This document shows positions 26,088-34,463 of a stretch of DNA of 50,060 nucleotides, piece after piece. Source of the DNA: Ruixingdingia sedimenti. Lineage in GTDB: Bacteria; Pseudomonadota; Alphaproteobacteria; Rhodobacterales; Rhodobacteraceae. The DNA lies in the NCBI RefSeq assembly GCF_031432425.1, contig NZ_JAVKPH010000029.1:1-50060 (forward strand). Reading direction: 5' to 3'. A program made the translations under genes and the position numbers. The notes beneath the pieces are model-generated. The model ran no database searches and was not told where the DNA came from. It worked only from the letters and a program-made list of their open reading frames with translations. The first letter of the stretch is position 1, and the number at the start of each line of letters is the position of its first letter.

Positions 26088-28148
26088 ATGCGGGGGGCGG
26101 ATGCCGCCGCAGGACTGGAAGCCGCCGGGGATGCCCCCCGGCGGCTTTTCGTTCGGGCGGGGGGGCTGGCGCGGCCGGGGCGGGTGCGGCGGATCCTGAC
26201 GCTGGCGGGGCTGCGCCCGGTGGTGCTGGGGCGGCCCGGGCCGGACGATCTGGTCGGCGTCTGGGGCCGCAGCCCCATCGCCGCGCGGGGCGAACGGCTG
26301 GCGGCGGCCACCGGCGCCGGGCTGGTGCGGATCGAGGACGCCTTTTTACGCTCCATCCGCCCCGGGCGGGCGGGCGAGGGGCCGTTGGGGCTGCTGATCG
26401 ACCGCACGGGCGGGGTGCATTTCGACGCCGCCGCCCCCTCGGCGCTGGAGGTCCTGCTGGCGCGCCACCCGCTCGACGACACCGCCCTGCTGGACCGCGC
26501 GCGCGAGGGGATGGCGCGGCTGGCCGCGGGGTCCTTGTCGAAATACAACGCCCATGACCCCGCCCTGCCCGCCCCGCCCCCCGGCTATGTGCTGGTGGTG
26601 GACCAGACCGCCGGCGATGCCGCGATCACCCATGGCGGGGCGACCTGGGCCACCTTCCGCGAGATGCTGTTCCGCGCGCAGGACGACCATCCGGGCGCGC
26701 GGATCGTCATCCGCACCCATCCCGAAACCGCGATGGGCCTGCGCGCGGGCCATTTCGGGCCCGAGGACGCGCGGGGCAACATCACGCTGCTGTCCGATCC
26801 GGTCGCGCCGCAGGCCCTGCTGGAAGGGGCCATCGCGGTCTATACCGTGTCGTCGCAACTGGGGTTCGAGGCGATCCTCGCCGGCCACCGCCCCGTGGTT
26901 CTCGGCCGCCCCTTCTATGCCGGTTGGGGGCTGAGCCGGGACGAGGCCGGCCCCCTGCCCCGGCGCAGCCGCCGCCTGACGCGGGCGCAGATCTTCGCCG
27001 CCGCGATGATCCTCGCCCCAACATGGTACGACCCCTGCCGCGACCGCCTGTGTTCCTTCGAAGAGGCGCTGGACCAGCTGGAGGCGCAGGTGCGCGCCTA
27101 TCGCGAGGATCGCACGGGCCATGTCGCCACCGGCATGCGGCTGTGGAAACGCGGCCATCTGCAACGGTTCTTCGGCACCGAAAAACCGTTGCGCTTCGCC
27201 GACCCGCCCGCCCGCGCGCTGGCGCAGGCCGGGGCCGAGGGGCGCGGGCTGCTGGTCTGGGCCGGGAAGGCGCCGGAGGGGCTGGCCGCCCCCGGCGTGA
27301 CGGTCCGGCGGGTGGAGGACGGGTTCCTGCGATCCCGGGGCCTCGGCGCCGATCTGGTGCCGCCGCTCAGCCTCGTGACCGACGATCTGGGCATCTACTA
27401 CGACCCCGCAGGCGAAAGCCGGCTGGAAAGGCTGATCGCCGCCCCCTGCCCGGCGGGGGGCGAACGGCGGGCGGAACGGCTGGTGGCGGCGCTGGCGGCG
27501 CGGGGGGTGACGAAATACAACCTCGGCGGCGGGCCGGTTCCCGACCTGCCGCCGGGCCGCCGCATCCTCGTGCCCGGTCAGGTGGAGGACGACGCCTCGA
27601 TCCGCCTCGGCGCCGGGGAGGTGGCAACCAATCTGGCGCTGCTGGAACGGGTGCGGGCGGAAAACGCGCAAGCGGTGATCCTGTGGAAACCCCACCCCGA
27701 TGTGGCCGCGGGCCTGCGCCCGGGGGCCGTGGCCGCAGCGGATGCGGCGCGGCTGGCCGATGTGACGCTGGCAGGCATCGACGCCGCCGCCGCGCTGGCC
27801 GTGGCCGATGAGGTCTGGACGATCACCTCCACCCTCGGCTTCGAGGCGCTGTTGCGCGGGCTGCCCGTCACCTGCCTCGGCACGCCCTTCTATGCCGGTT
27901 GGGGCCTGACCCGCGACCTTTGCCCCCTGCCCGCCCGGCGGCAGGCGCGCCCCGGCCTGCACGCGCTGGCCCATGCCGCCCTGATCGCCTATCCCCGCTA
28001 CCGCGACCCGGTGACGGGCCTGCCCTGCCCGCCCGAGGTGGCGGTGGAGCGGCTGGCCTCCGGCGCCGTGGCGCGCGGTGGCCCCGTGCTGCGGGTGCTG
28101 GCCAAGGCGCAGGGGGCGCTGGCCTCCTTTGCACCGCTCTGGCGGTAG
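26088..28148 (+). CDS. kpsC: Capsule polysaccharide Kdo transferase KpsC-like
   Basis: A 686-residue protein made of two homologous glycosyltransferase halves, as in KpsC, which extends the poly-Kdo linker on the capsule lipid anchor. Paired motifs are RIEDAFLRS (81-89) and RVEDGFLRS (408-416), SKYN (151-154) and TKYN (475-478), RTHPE (209-213) and KPHPD (534-538), and FYAGWG (276-281 and 601-606). The ATG at 26088 lies 3 bp after the lipoprotein stop, but the first 15 codons have no family similarity and overlap a strong terminator-like hairpin. No better ATG/GTG exists before the conserved RRLFV segment, so the start is kept with reservation. Confidence 0.9.
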   Translation: MRGADAAAGLEAAGDAPRRLFVRAGGLARPGRVRRILTLAGLRPVVLGRPGPDDLVGVWGRSPIAARGERLAAATGAGLVRIEDAFLRSIRPGRAGEGPLGLLIDRTGGVHFDAAAPSALEVLLARHPLDDTALLDRAREGMARLAAGSLSKYNAHDPALPAPPPGYVLVVDQTAGDAAITHGGATWATFREMLFRAQDDHPGARIVIRTHPETAMGLRAGHFGPEDARGNITLLSDPVAPQALLEGAIAVYTVSSQLGFEAILAGHRPVVLGRPFYAGWGLSRDEAGPLPRRSRRLTRAQIFAAAMILAPTWYDPCRDRLCSFEEALDQLEAQVRAYREDRTGHVATGMRLWKRGHLQRFFGTEKPLRFADPPARALAQAGAEGRGLLVWAGKAPEGLAAPGVTVRRVEDGFLRSRGLGADLVPPLSLVTDDLGIYYDPAGESRLERLIAAPCPAGGERRAERLVAALAARGVTKYNLGGGPVPDLPPGRRILVPGQVEDDASIRLGAGEVATNLALLERVRAENAQAVILWKPHPDVAAGLRPGAVAAADAARLADVTLAGIDAAAALAVADEVWTITSTLGFEALLRGLPVTCLGTPFYAGWGLTRDLCPLPARRQARPGLHALAHAALIAYPRYRDPVTGLPCPPEVAVERLASGAVARGGPVLRVLAKAQGALASFAPLWR
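26119..26149 (+). terminator. Terminator-like hairpin inside the 5' end of kpsC
   Basis: AAGCCGCCGGGG and CCCCGGCGGCTT form a perfect 12-bp stem with a 5-nt loop, followed by TTTTCGTTC. This is the shape of an intrinsic terminator. It lies 35 bp after the lipoprotein gene stop and within codons 11-21 of the kpsC frame, so it could attenuate transcription into kpsC. Confidence 0.6.
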
Positions 28149-28164
28149 AGGTGGAAAGGGCGGC

Positions 28165-28211
28165 GCCGGGGCGCTGCCCCGGACCCCGGGATATTTAAGG
28201 ACAGAAAGTGA
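28165..28211 (+). repeat. Intergenic modular repeat (H1 head, T1 tail)
   Basis: Hairpin GCCGGGGCGCTGCCCCGG, core ACCCCGGGATATTT and tail AAGGACAGAAAGTGA fill most of the 80-bp gap between the convergent kpsC and ribD genes. The hairpin is next to the kpsC end. Confidence 0.8.
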
Positions 28212-28228
28212 AGAGGGACGGCCTTGGG

Positions 28229-29326
28229 TCAGGCCAGCTCCCACCGATGCAGCACGTCGCCGCCGACCGGCAGCGTCTCGATCAGCCGGAAGCGCGGCAT
28301 CGCCGCCAGCGCGCGGGGGGCGAGCGCGCCGATGGCGGGCCGGCCATCGGCCCCGAGCATCAGCCCGGCGGTGAAGCCCACCAGTTCATCGACCAGCCCG
28401 GAGTCCAGCAGCGCGGCGGCCAATTGCCCGCCGCCCTCGCAAAAGACCCGCGTCAGCCCCGCGGCCCCCAGTTGCGCCAGCATCGCGCCGGGGTCGATCC
28501 GCCCGCCGGGGGCCGCGACCTCGACCAGCCGCGCGCCGAGGCCCTGCCAATAGGCCCGCGCCGCCGCGGGCGCATCCGGCCCGTGCACCAGCCACAACGG
28601 CGCCTGCCCCGCGCTGGCCGCCAGCCGCCCGCCCCGCGGCAGGTCGAGCGTGGCGGCGGCGATCACCCGCACCGGCCGATGCGCGATGCCGAGGCCGCGC
28701 ACCGTCAGTTCCGGGTCGTCCGCCCGCGCCGTGCCGCCGCCGACCAGCACCGCGTCATGCGTCGCGCGCATCAGATGCACCCGCGCCCGCGCCTCGGCCC
28801 CGGTGATCCAGCGGCTTTCGCCCGCCCCGGTCGCGATCCGCCCGTCGAAGGAGGTGGCGAGCTTCAGCGTCACCATCGGCCGCCCGCGGGTGATCCGCGA
28901 CAGAAAGCCGCGGTTGAGCCGCGCGGCCTCTGCCGTCATCACGCCGGTGGCGACCTCGACCCCCGCGGCGCGCAGCATCGCATGGCCGCCGCCCGCGACG
29001 CGCGGGTCCGGGTCCTCCAGCGCCGTCACCACCCGCGCCACGCCCGCGGCGGCCAAGGCTGCGGCACAGGGCGGGGTCTTGCCGTGATGGGCGCAGGGTT
29101 CAAGACTGACATAGGCCGTGGCGCCGCGCGCCGCCGCACCCGCCTGCGCCAGCGCCCCGGGTTCGGCATGCGGCCGCCCGCCCGGCTGCGTCCAGCCGCG
29201 CCCGACGATCCGCCCGCCCGCGACGATCACGCAGCCCACCGCCGGATTGGGCCAGACCCGCCCCAACCCGCGCGCCGCCAGCGCCAGCGCATGGCGCATG
29301 TGGCGGGCGTCGTTATCGGCGCTCAC
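28229..29326 (-). CDS. ribD: Bifunctional riboflavin biosynthesis deaminase/reductase
   Basis: A 365-residue RibD (E. coli 367), which deaminates and then reduces the pyrimidine intermediate of riboflavin synthesis. The N-terminal deaminase has zinc ligands H53, C78 and C87 with catalytic E55 (HAEPGALAQAG; EPCAHHGKTPPC). The C-terminal reductase has TLKLATSFDGRIAT, DAVLVGGGTARADDPELTVR and FCEGGGQLAAALLDSGLVDEL. The GTG start at 29326 overlaps the nrdR stop (GTGA), giving the correct length; the longer open frame upstream is not coding. Confidence 0.95.
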   Translation of the reverse strand: MSADNDARHMRHALALAARGLGRVWPNPAVGCVIVAGGRIVGRGWTQPGGRPHAEPGALAQAGAAARGATAYVSLEPCAHHGKTPPCAAALAAAGVARVVTALEDPDPRVAGGGHAMLRAAGVEVATGVMTAEAARLNRGFLSRITRGRPMVTLKLATSFDGRIATGAGESRWITGAEARARVHLMRATHDAVLVGGGTARADDPELTVRGLGIAHRPVRVIAAATLDLPRGGRLAASAGQAPLWLVHGPDAPAAARAYWQGLGARLVEVAAPGGRIDPGAMLAQLGAAGLTRVFCEGGGQLAAALLDSGLVDELVGFTAGLMLGADGRPAIGALAPRALAAMPRFRLIETLPVGGDVLHRWELA

Positions 29327-29790
29327 TCCTCGTCCCGCGCCTGCGGCCGGAGTTCCGAGACGAACTTGTCGAAATCGCCCGCGGCCTGGAAGTTCTTGTA
29401 GACGCTGGCGAACCGCACATAGGCCACGGTGTCGATCCGGGCCAGCGTCTCCATCACGATCTCGCCGATGACCTTCGAGGGCACATCGGTGTCGCCCATG
29501 CTTTCCAGCCGCCGCACGATGCCGGAAATCATCTGGTCGATCCGCTCGGGCTCGATCGGGCGTTTCTGCATCGCGATGCGGATGGAGCGTTCGAGTTTCG
29601 AGCGGTCGAAATCCTCGCGCTTGCCGCTGGACTTGATGACCACGAGGTCGCGCAGCTGCACCCGTTCGTAGGTGGTGAAGCGCCCGCCGCAGGCCGGGCA
29701 GAACCGGCGGCGGCGGATGGAGACGTGATCCTCGGCAGGGCGGGAGTCCTTCACCTGCGTGTCGATATTGCCGCAGAACGGGCAGCGCAT
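29323..29790 (-). CDS. nrdR: Transcriptional repressor NrdR
   Basis: A 155-residue NrdR, which represses ribonucleotide reductase genes when its ATP-cone binds dATP. The zinc ribbon C3-P-F-C6 and C31-P-A-C34 with the RRRRFCPACGGRFTTYE linker and the ATP-cone (VIKSSGKREDFDRSKLERSI) are intact. The start at 29790 (MRCPFCG) is universal in the family. It is coupled to ribD, a common neighbour in many bacteria. Confidence 0.97.
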   Translation of the reverse strand: MRCPFCGNIDTQVKDSRPAEDHVSIRRRRFCPACGGRFTTYERVQLRDLVVIKSSGKREDFDRSKLERSIRIAMQKRPIEPERIDQMISGIVRRLESMGDTDVPSKVIGEIVMETLARIDTVAYVRFASVYKNFQAAGDFDKFVSELRPQARDEE

Positions 29791-29973
29791 GGGTGTCCCT
29801 CGGATGTTGCCTGAAACCTTCCGCAAGCACTATAGGCGGCACGGCATCGGCTGGGTAGGCCCTTCGCGCAGGCCACAAGATTTGGTGCGGCCTGTTGCCG
29901 TGGGGACTCAATCCGCCGGCCCGCCCCTTTCTGCCGGGGCGACCGCCGGGCGGCGCGCGGCGTCGAGGACAGC

Positions 29974-30022
29974 GCCGGGGGCCAGCCCCCGGACCCCCGG
30001 GATATTTGGGCCAGCCTGAAGA
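29974..30022 (+). repeat. Intergenic modular repeat (H1 head, T2 tail)
   Basis: Hairpin GCCGGGGGC-CA-GCCCCCGG, core CCCCGGGATATTT and tail GGGCCAGCCTGAAGA. It lies in the 351-bp gap 29791-30141 upstream of nrdR and downstream of opgG, which holds no gene apart from this and the inverted element at 30061. Confidence 0.8.
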
Positions 30023-30060
30023 TGCAGGGCGCGCTTTCCCCTTGAACAAGGCGGATGCGG

Positions 30061-30108
30061 CTTCACCTTTTCTCAAATACTCCGGGGGTCCGGGGGCTGG
30101 CCCCCGGC
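30061..30108 (-). repeat. Intergenic modular repeat (H1 head, T3 tail)
   Basis: CTTCACCTTTTCTCAAATAC (third tail type) followed by TCCGGGGG and the hairpin CCGGGGGC-TG-GCCCCCGG. The hairpin lies 33 bp downstream of the opgG stop on the same strand, where a terminator is expected. The third tail recurs at 6617. Confidence 0.8.
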
Positions 30109-30141
30109 GCTGTCCCCTCCACCCGCAGCACGCCCGGCCCC

Positions 30142-31746
30142 TTACCGCAGCCGCGCGATCTGGCCGGGATGCACCTGACCCAGCCAGGTTTCCGTCAGCG
30201 CCACGCCCTCGCGTTCCAGATAGGCGCGCAGGTCCAGCGTCTCCACCCCCGGCGGGGCCTTCAGGTCGAAGACCAGCCGCCAGCCGCCGTGCCGCGCGAT
30301 CGGCAGCGCGTAGGGGTTCAGCAGGTCCACCCCCGCCGGCGCGCTGATCCGCGGCACCACGCCGTCCTGCTGGCCGAGCCCCTCGAGCGCCCCGCCCGCG
30401 AAGTCGATCACCACCTTGATCTGCCCCTCGGGCCGCGGATGGCCCGGCACGCCGCCCGCGCCGATCCGCGTGGCCACGGTGCGCGCCACCGGCCCCTTTT
30501 CCGGCACGTCCGAGGCCCAGGTCATGCGGTAGTCGAAGCGCATCTCCTGCCCCGGCTGCGGCTTTTGCGCCGGGTTCCAGAAGGCGACGATGTTGTCATA
30601 GATCTCGTCATCGGTCGGGATCTCGACCAGCTGCACCGCGCCCGCGCCCCAGTCGCCCCGGGGTTCGATCCAGACCGCGGGGCGCCTGTCGTAGAACACC
30701 CCGTCGTCCTGGTAATTCGCGAAGGCCCGGTCGCGCTGGACAAGGCCGAAGCCGCGCGGGTTCACGTCCTCGAAGCTCGATGTCACCACCCGGTCGGGGT
30801 TCATCAACGGCCGCCAGATCCGTTCCCCCGCCCCGGTCAGCATCATCAGCCCGTCGGTGTCGTGCACCTCGGGGCGCCAGTCGAAGGACTGGAAGCGGTT
30901 GGTTTCCGAATACCAGTACATCGAGGTCAGCGGCCCGATGCCGAGCCGTTCGACCGGCGCGCGGAAATAGAGGCGGCTTTCGACATCCATCACCTGCCCC
31001 GCCCCGTCGCGATGCCGGATCGCCATCCGCCAGGCGCCGGCGAGGCGCGGGCCGTCCAGCAGCGCATGGATCACCACGTCATGGTCGGGGCCGGGGGCCG
31101 GCTCGATGTAGAATTCGGTGAAGCGGGGAAACTCCTCGGGCGTGGACAGCCCGGTGTCCACCGCCACCGCGCGCGCCGACTGGCCATATTGCCGTTCGGC
31201 CCCGTCGGTGCGGAAATAGGCCGCGCCGAGGAAGGAAATCCAGTCCGACGCCAGATCCGGCCGCATGATGCGGAACCCGGCAAAGCCCGCATCCGGGGGC
31301 AGCGCGCGGGCCGGGCTGTCCGCGGGCATGTCGAAGAAATCGGGCGCATAGGCGATCTCGCGCGCCGCGCCGTCCCGGACGGCGAACATCCGCACCGGCT
31401 GGCGGAAATAGGTGCCCAGATGGAACAGCTGCACCGGCACGCCGCCCAGATCCACCGTGCGCTCGGGGCGGAAGCGGATGCGCCAGTGGGCGTCGTAGTC
31501 GATCCGCTCCAGCACCTCGGGCGCGCGCACCGGGGCGGGGACATGGGGCGCGGCGGCGAGGGCCGCGGCGCGCGCGGCGAGCAGGTCGAAACTGAACGGG
31601 ATCTCGCCCCCCTGCACCTGGACGGCAGAGGCGGGCACCGCCACCGCCTGCTGCGCGGCGGCGGGCGGCAGGGCGGCGAGCGTCAGGCAAAGCGCGGCCA
31701 GGGCGGCACGGGGCGAAAGGGGCAGGCGGACGGGCGGCAGGGGCAA
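30142..31746 (-). CDS. opgG: Periplasmic glucan biosynthesis protein OpgG-like
   Basis: A 534-residue periplasmic protein of the OpgG/OpgD (MdoG) family, needed for osmoregulated periplasmic glucans. A Sec-type signal peptide ending PPAAAQ (residues 1-31) is followed by the MdoG domain: FRPERTVDL, FHLGTYFRQPVRMF, ETNRFQSFDWRPEVHDTDGL and WIEPRGDWGAGAVQLVEIPTDDE. Lack of a twin-arginine motif favours OpgG over OpgD. The start is a TTG at 31746 with GGAGAG 5 nt upstream; no ATG gives an intact signal peptide. No opgH glucosyltransferase is adjacent, which is uncommon. Confidence 0.9.
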   Translation of the reverse strand: MPLPPVRLPLSPRAALAALCLTLAALPPAAAQQAVAVPASAVQVQGGEIPFSFDLLAARAAALAAAPHVPAPVRAPEVLERIDYDAHWRIRFRPERTVDLGGVPVQLFHLGTYFRQPVRMFAVRDGAAREIAYAPDFFDMPADSPARALPPDAGFAGFRIMRPDLASDWISFLGAAYFRTDGAERQYGQSARAVAVDTGLSTPEEFPRFTEFYIEPAPGPDHDVVIHALLDGPRLAGAWRMAIRHRDGAGQVMDVESRLYFRAPVERLGIGPLTSMYWYSETNRFQSFDWRPEVHDTDGLMMLTGAGERIWRPLMNPDRVVTSSFEDVNPRGFGLVQRDRAFANYQDDGVFYDRRPAVWIEPRGDWGAGAVQLVEIPTDDEIYDNIVAFWNPAQKPQPGQEMRFDYRMTWASDVPEKGPVARTVATRIGAGGVPGHPRPEGQIKVVIDFAGGALEGLGQQDGVVPRISAPAGVDLLNPYALPIARHGGWRLVFDLKAPPGVETLDLRAYLEREGVALTETWLGQVHPGQIARLR

Positions 31747-31895
31747 GACGACTCTCCGGGATTCGGGCCGGCGCGGGGCGGGCGCACCAGCGATTGCCGC
31801 CGGATCACGGCGAAATCAAGGGGGCGCGGCGGGATGGCGGAATACCGGCGGACCCGCGCGCGGAACGGGGCACATGGCCGGCCGCCCCGTGGCCT

Positions 31896-31958
31896 GCCGG
31901 TTCTCGAACCCGCGGCGCTACCCGCCGGCGCCCCGGGATATTCAGGGACGGGAAGCGA
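31896..31958 (+). repeat. Intergenic modular repeat (H3 head, T1 tail)
   Basis: GCCGGTTCTCGAACCC, GCGGCGCTACCCGCCGGC and CCCGGGATATT, followed by a worn tail GGGACGGGAAGCGA. It is the second copy of the GGTTCTCGAACC head seen at 14161 and again faces an inverted H2/T1 element. Confidence 0.7.
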
Positions 31959-31983
31959 CGCAAACCGGTGCGCGAAACCCTGC

Positions 31984-32017
31984 ACACTTTCTGTCCCCAA
32001 ATATCCCCGCCGGAGGC
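31984..32017 (-). repeat. Intergenic modular repeat (H2 head, T1 tail)
   Basis: CACTTTCTGTCCCCAAATATCC and CCGCCGGAGGC, the inverted partner of the preceding element. Confidence 0.8.
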
Positions 32018-32078
32018 CCCCGACCCGCCCACCCGCACCACCCGTCCGAAATCGCGGCCAGCGCGCCCCCCCGGGGCC

Positions 32079-32116
32079 GCGGCAGCGCCGGCGAGGGGGG
32101 CTCGATGCCCCCCGAG
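32079..32116 (-). repeat. Hairpin repeat R2, copy 2 (possible terminator)
   Basis: Same sequence as 6787-6825 apart from one base (GGGGGG-CTCGATG-CCCCCC hairpin and GCGGCAGCGCCGGCGAG flank). It lies 18 bp downstream of the idi stop on the minus strand, repeating the placement seen after the TetR gene. Confidence 0.65.
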
Positions 32117-32133
32117 GTGGCAACCCACGCCCC

Positions 32134-32664
32134 CTAGGGGCCGAGGATGCGGTCGGCGTGGCCGGCCATGTAGATGCGCAACCAGGGGGTGAAGCGTTCG
32201 GGGTGGCGGGTGCATTCGGCGGCCAGCATGTAGCGGTCGATCCAGCGGATCCCGGCGACCTCGGCAGGGTCTGGTGTCACCGCCAGCCCCGGCGGGGCGG
32301 GGGCGGTGAAGATGTCGACCAGTTCGTGTTCCACCATGCCGCCGCCCACCTCGGCGCGGTATTCCACCTGCCCGGCGAAGGCGGGGGACAGGCCGGTGAT
32401 CCCCAGTTCCTCGCGCAGGCGGCGCAGCGCGCAGGCGGCGGGATCCTCGGCCCAGTGGGGATGGGTGCAGCAGCTGTTGGCCCAGAGCCCGGGGGTATGG
32501 TACTTGCCCGCCGCCCGGCGCTGGATCAGCACCTCGGCGCCGCGGATGACGAAGACCGACACCGCCTTGTGGCGCAGGCCCCGCCGGTGCACGGCGAGCT
32601 TGCCCACCGGCGTCAGCACGCCGTCCACCCAGGCGGGGATCGGCGTATCGGCCGCGCCGGTCAT
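32134..32664 (-). CDS. idi: Isopentenyl-diphosphate delta-isomerase, type I
   Basis: A 176-residue type I isomerase, which interconverts IPP and DMAPP for isoprenoids. The length equals Rhodobacter capsulatus ORF176. Visible are the Nudix-like fold with metal-binding H and E residues, the catalytic cysteine in WANSCCTHPH (C66) and the second catalytic glutamate in MVEHELVDIF (E114). The start at 32664 overlaps the upstream carrier gene by 4 bp (ATGA). In Rhodobacter it supplies precursors for carotenoids and bacteriochlorophyll and lies in the photosynthesis cluster after bchP, which is missing here. Confidence 0.94.
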   Translation of the reverse strand: MTGAADTPIPAWVDGVLTPVGKLAVHRRGLRHKAVSVFVIRGAEVLIQRRAAGKYHTPGLWANSCCTHPHWAEDPAACALRRLREELGITGLSPAFAGQVEYRAEVGGGMVEHELVDIFTAPAPPGLAVTPDPAEVAGIRWIDRYMLAAECTRHPERFTPWLRIYMAGHADRILGP

Positions 32665-33935
32665 GCCGTGGCCCCCGCCCGCGCCCCCGGGGCCGCGATC
32701 ACCCGCCAGGCCATGACCGCGGCGGCGAGGAACAGCGCCGCCTCGGCCAGGAACACGGCGCCGAAGGCGGGCGCGGGCGGCAGCATCAGGCGCAGCAGAT
32801 CGGCCAGCGCCGCGCCCAGAAACCCGCCCGATCCGGCCGCCACCGCCTGCGCCGCACCCCAGAGGCCCATCCGCGTGCCCTCGCGCGCCGCGCGGCCCTG
32901 CCCGGCCAGCGCCATCATCGCGCCGACCGCCGCCACCGCGAACATCCCGTTGAAGAGCCCCAGCCCCGCCACCGCGGGCCAGAGCATCGCCTGCGTCCCC
33001 CCGGCGCCCACCGCCGCGATCGCCGCCAGCGCGCCCGCCGATCCCGCGCAGCCCGCCGTGACCCAGACCCGCAGGCTGCCCCAGCCAAGGCCCGTGCCCG
33101 CCACCGCCACCACGATCATCCCCGCCAGCACGCCGCCGTTCTGCATCCCCGACAGCGTGGTCGTCTGCCCCGGCGTCATGGCAAAGACGAGGCCGCCGAA
33201 GGGTTCCAGGATCAGTTCCTGCATGAAATAGGCCAGCATCGACAGGAACACGAACAGGGTGAAGCGCCGCGCCGCCGGTTCGGCCCAGATCTCTGCCAGC
33301 CCCGCGCGCAGGGGGGTGGATTCGGGCGGCGGCGCCGGGGGCAGGCCGCGGTCGATGCGCCAGACCGCCAGCACGGTCGCCACCAGCGCCCCCGCCGTCA
33401 CCACGCCCACCACCGCCAGCAACCGCCCCGGCCCGTAGGGGTCGAGCATCCCCCCCGCGATGGTCGCCGTCGCGGCGATGCCGAAGATCATCATCCCCCA
33501 GGTCAGCGCCGCCGCCGCCGCGCGGCGCGCGGGCGCGGTGGCGATGGCCAGCAGCGCCAGCGCCGAGGTGCCCGCCGCCCCCACGCCGATGCCGATCAGC
33601 CCATAGGCCAGCACCGACAGCGCCAGCGCCGCCGCCCGCGCCGTATCCAGCAGCGTCACCGCCCAGGCCGCCAGGAACGCCCCGGCCGCCAGCGCCGCCA
33701 TCCCCCGCAGCACCCACCGCGTGCGGCTGCCGCCGGTATCGGCCAGGAACCCCCAGTTCGGCCGGGTGATCTGGATCCCGTAATAGAACGCCACCAGCGC
33801 CCCCGGCAGCACCGCGGGCAACGCGAATTCCACCACCATCAGCCGGTTCAGCGTCGAGGTCATCAGCACCACGACCGCGCCGAGGCTCATCTGCACCACG
33901 CCGATGCGCAGGATCCCCGCCCAACCGAGGGTCAT
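32661..33935 (-). CDS. PucC/ORF428-family major facilitator protein
   Basis: A 424-residue membrane protein of the BCH2/PucC/LhaA branch of the major facilitator superfamily, with about 12 hydrophobic segments. Marks are LRIGVVQMSLGAVVVLMTSTLNR, GIQITRPNWGFLADTGGSRTRW and QELILEPFGGLVFAMTPGQTTTLSG. In Rhodobacter these proteins assist light-harvesting complex or pigment assembly; ORF428 lies between bchG and bchP. The start at 33935 (MTLGWAGIL) fits the family. It is translationally coupled to idi. No bacteriochlorophyll gene is present in the window. Confidence 0.9.
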   Translation of the reverse strand: MTLGWAGILRIGVVQMSLGAVVVLMTSTLNRLMVVEFALPAVLPGALVAFYYGIQITRPNWGFLADTGGSRTRWVLRGMAALAAGAFLAAWAVTLLDTARAAALALSVLAYGLIGIGVGAAGTSALALLAIATAPARRAAAAALTWGMMIFGIAATATIAGGMLDPYGPGRLLAVVGVVTAGALVATVLAVWRIDRGLPPAPPPESTPLRAGLAEIWAEPAARRFTLFVFLSMLAYFMQELILEPFGGLVFAMTPGQTTTLSGMQNGGVLAGMIVVAVAGTGLGWGSLRVWVTAGCAGSAGALAAIAAVGAGGTQAMLWPAVAGLGLFNGMFAVAAVGAMMALAGQGRAAREGTRMGLWGAAQAVAAGSGGFLGAALADLLRLMLPPAPAFGAVFLAEAALFLAAAVMAWRVIAAPGARAGATA

Positions 33936-34110
33936 GGCCGCCCCCGCAGCGCGAGGGAAACAGGGCACAGGCGCGCCGGAAGAGGAGGAGGGGCATTCCG
34001 CATGGCGCGACCGTAGTGCGCCGCCGCGCGGCCTTCAAGCGGCCCCGCCGTCGCACCGGGATTGTTTCCGGGGGCTCGATTTCCGGCCTCCGGACCGAAG
34101 GCGCGGCCCC

Positions 34111-34307
34111 ATGCAGCACCACCCCCGGATCGCCATCCTGCGCGGCCTGACCCCGCCCGGGGCCCTGCCCGTGGCCGCGGCGCCGGTGGCCGCGGGCGTC
34201 ACCCGGATCGAGGTGCCGCCGAACTCCCCCGTCCCCTGACCTCCATCGCGCGGATGGCAGAGACCTTCGGAACCCATGCCGCCTTCGACGCCGCCACGGG
34301 CCGCTGA
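34111..34307 (+). pseudogene. Remnant of 2-dehydro-3-deoxy-6-phosphogalactonate aldolase
   Basis: The first 42 codons (IAILRGLTPPGALPVAAAPV, then AAGVTRIEVPPNSP) match the N-terminus of KDPGal aldolases of the KDPG/KDPGal class I family. A stop at 34237 is reached by a one-base shift in a C run; the next frame continues LTSIARMAETFGTHA as in the enzyme and ends AFDAATGR. About 135 codons, including the Schiff-base lysine region, are missing. The remains suggest a frameshift plus internal deletion. The rest of the 528-bp gap 33936-34463 shows no gene. Confidence 0.65.
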
Positions 34308-34463
34308 ACCGCCCCCGCCCCGTCTCCCCGCCCGTCCCCCTGTGCGGTGGCAGAAGCGCAAACCTATGGCTGTCATTAAAACGTCACTTCGCTGCACCGC
34401 CTCTATTGCACCGCGGCAATTCGTCTCTACAGTGCGGCGCGACTCGCACCCTCGGGGGGAAAG

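Larger units (their letters stand above)
31747..32133. other. 387-bp intergenic stretch with three repeats
   Basis: No gene is visible between opgG and idi. The stretch holds the modular repeats at 31896-31958 and 31984-32017 and the R2 hairpin repeat at 32079-32116. The opgG promoter must lie in the left part but no clear -35/-10 pair was found. Confidence 0.7.

Noticed and set aside
29327..30076. RibD appearing fused to a 250-residue N-terminal extension
   Set aside because: The extension is the wrong frame of nrdR plus a repeat region. The GTG at 29326 overlapping the nrdR stop gives the normal RibD length.
32665..34122. Idi appearing as the C-terminus of a 662-residue protein
   Set aside because: The extra part is an out-of-frame reading of the PucC-like gene. 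The ATG at 32664 in an ATGA overlap gives the standard 176 residues.
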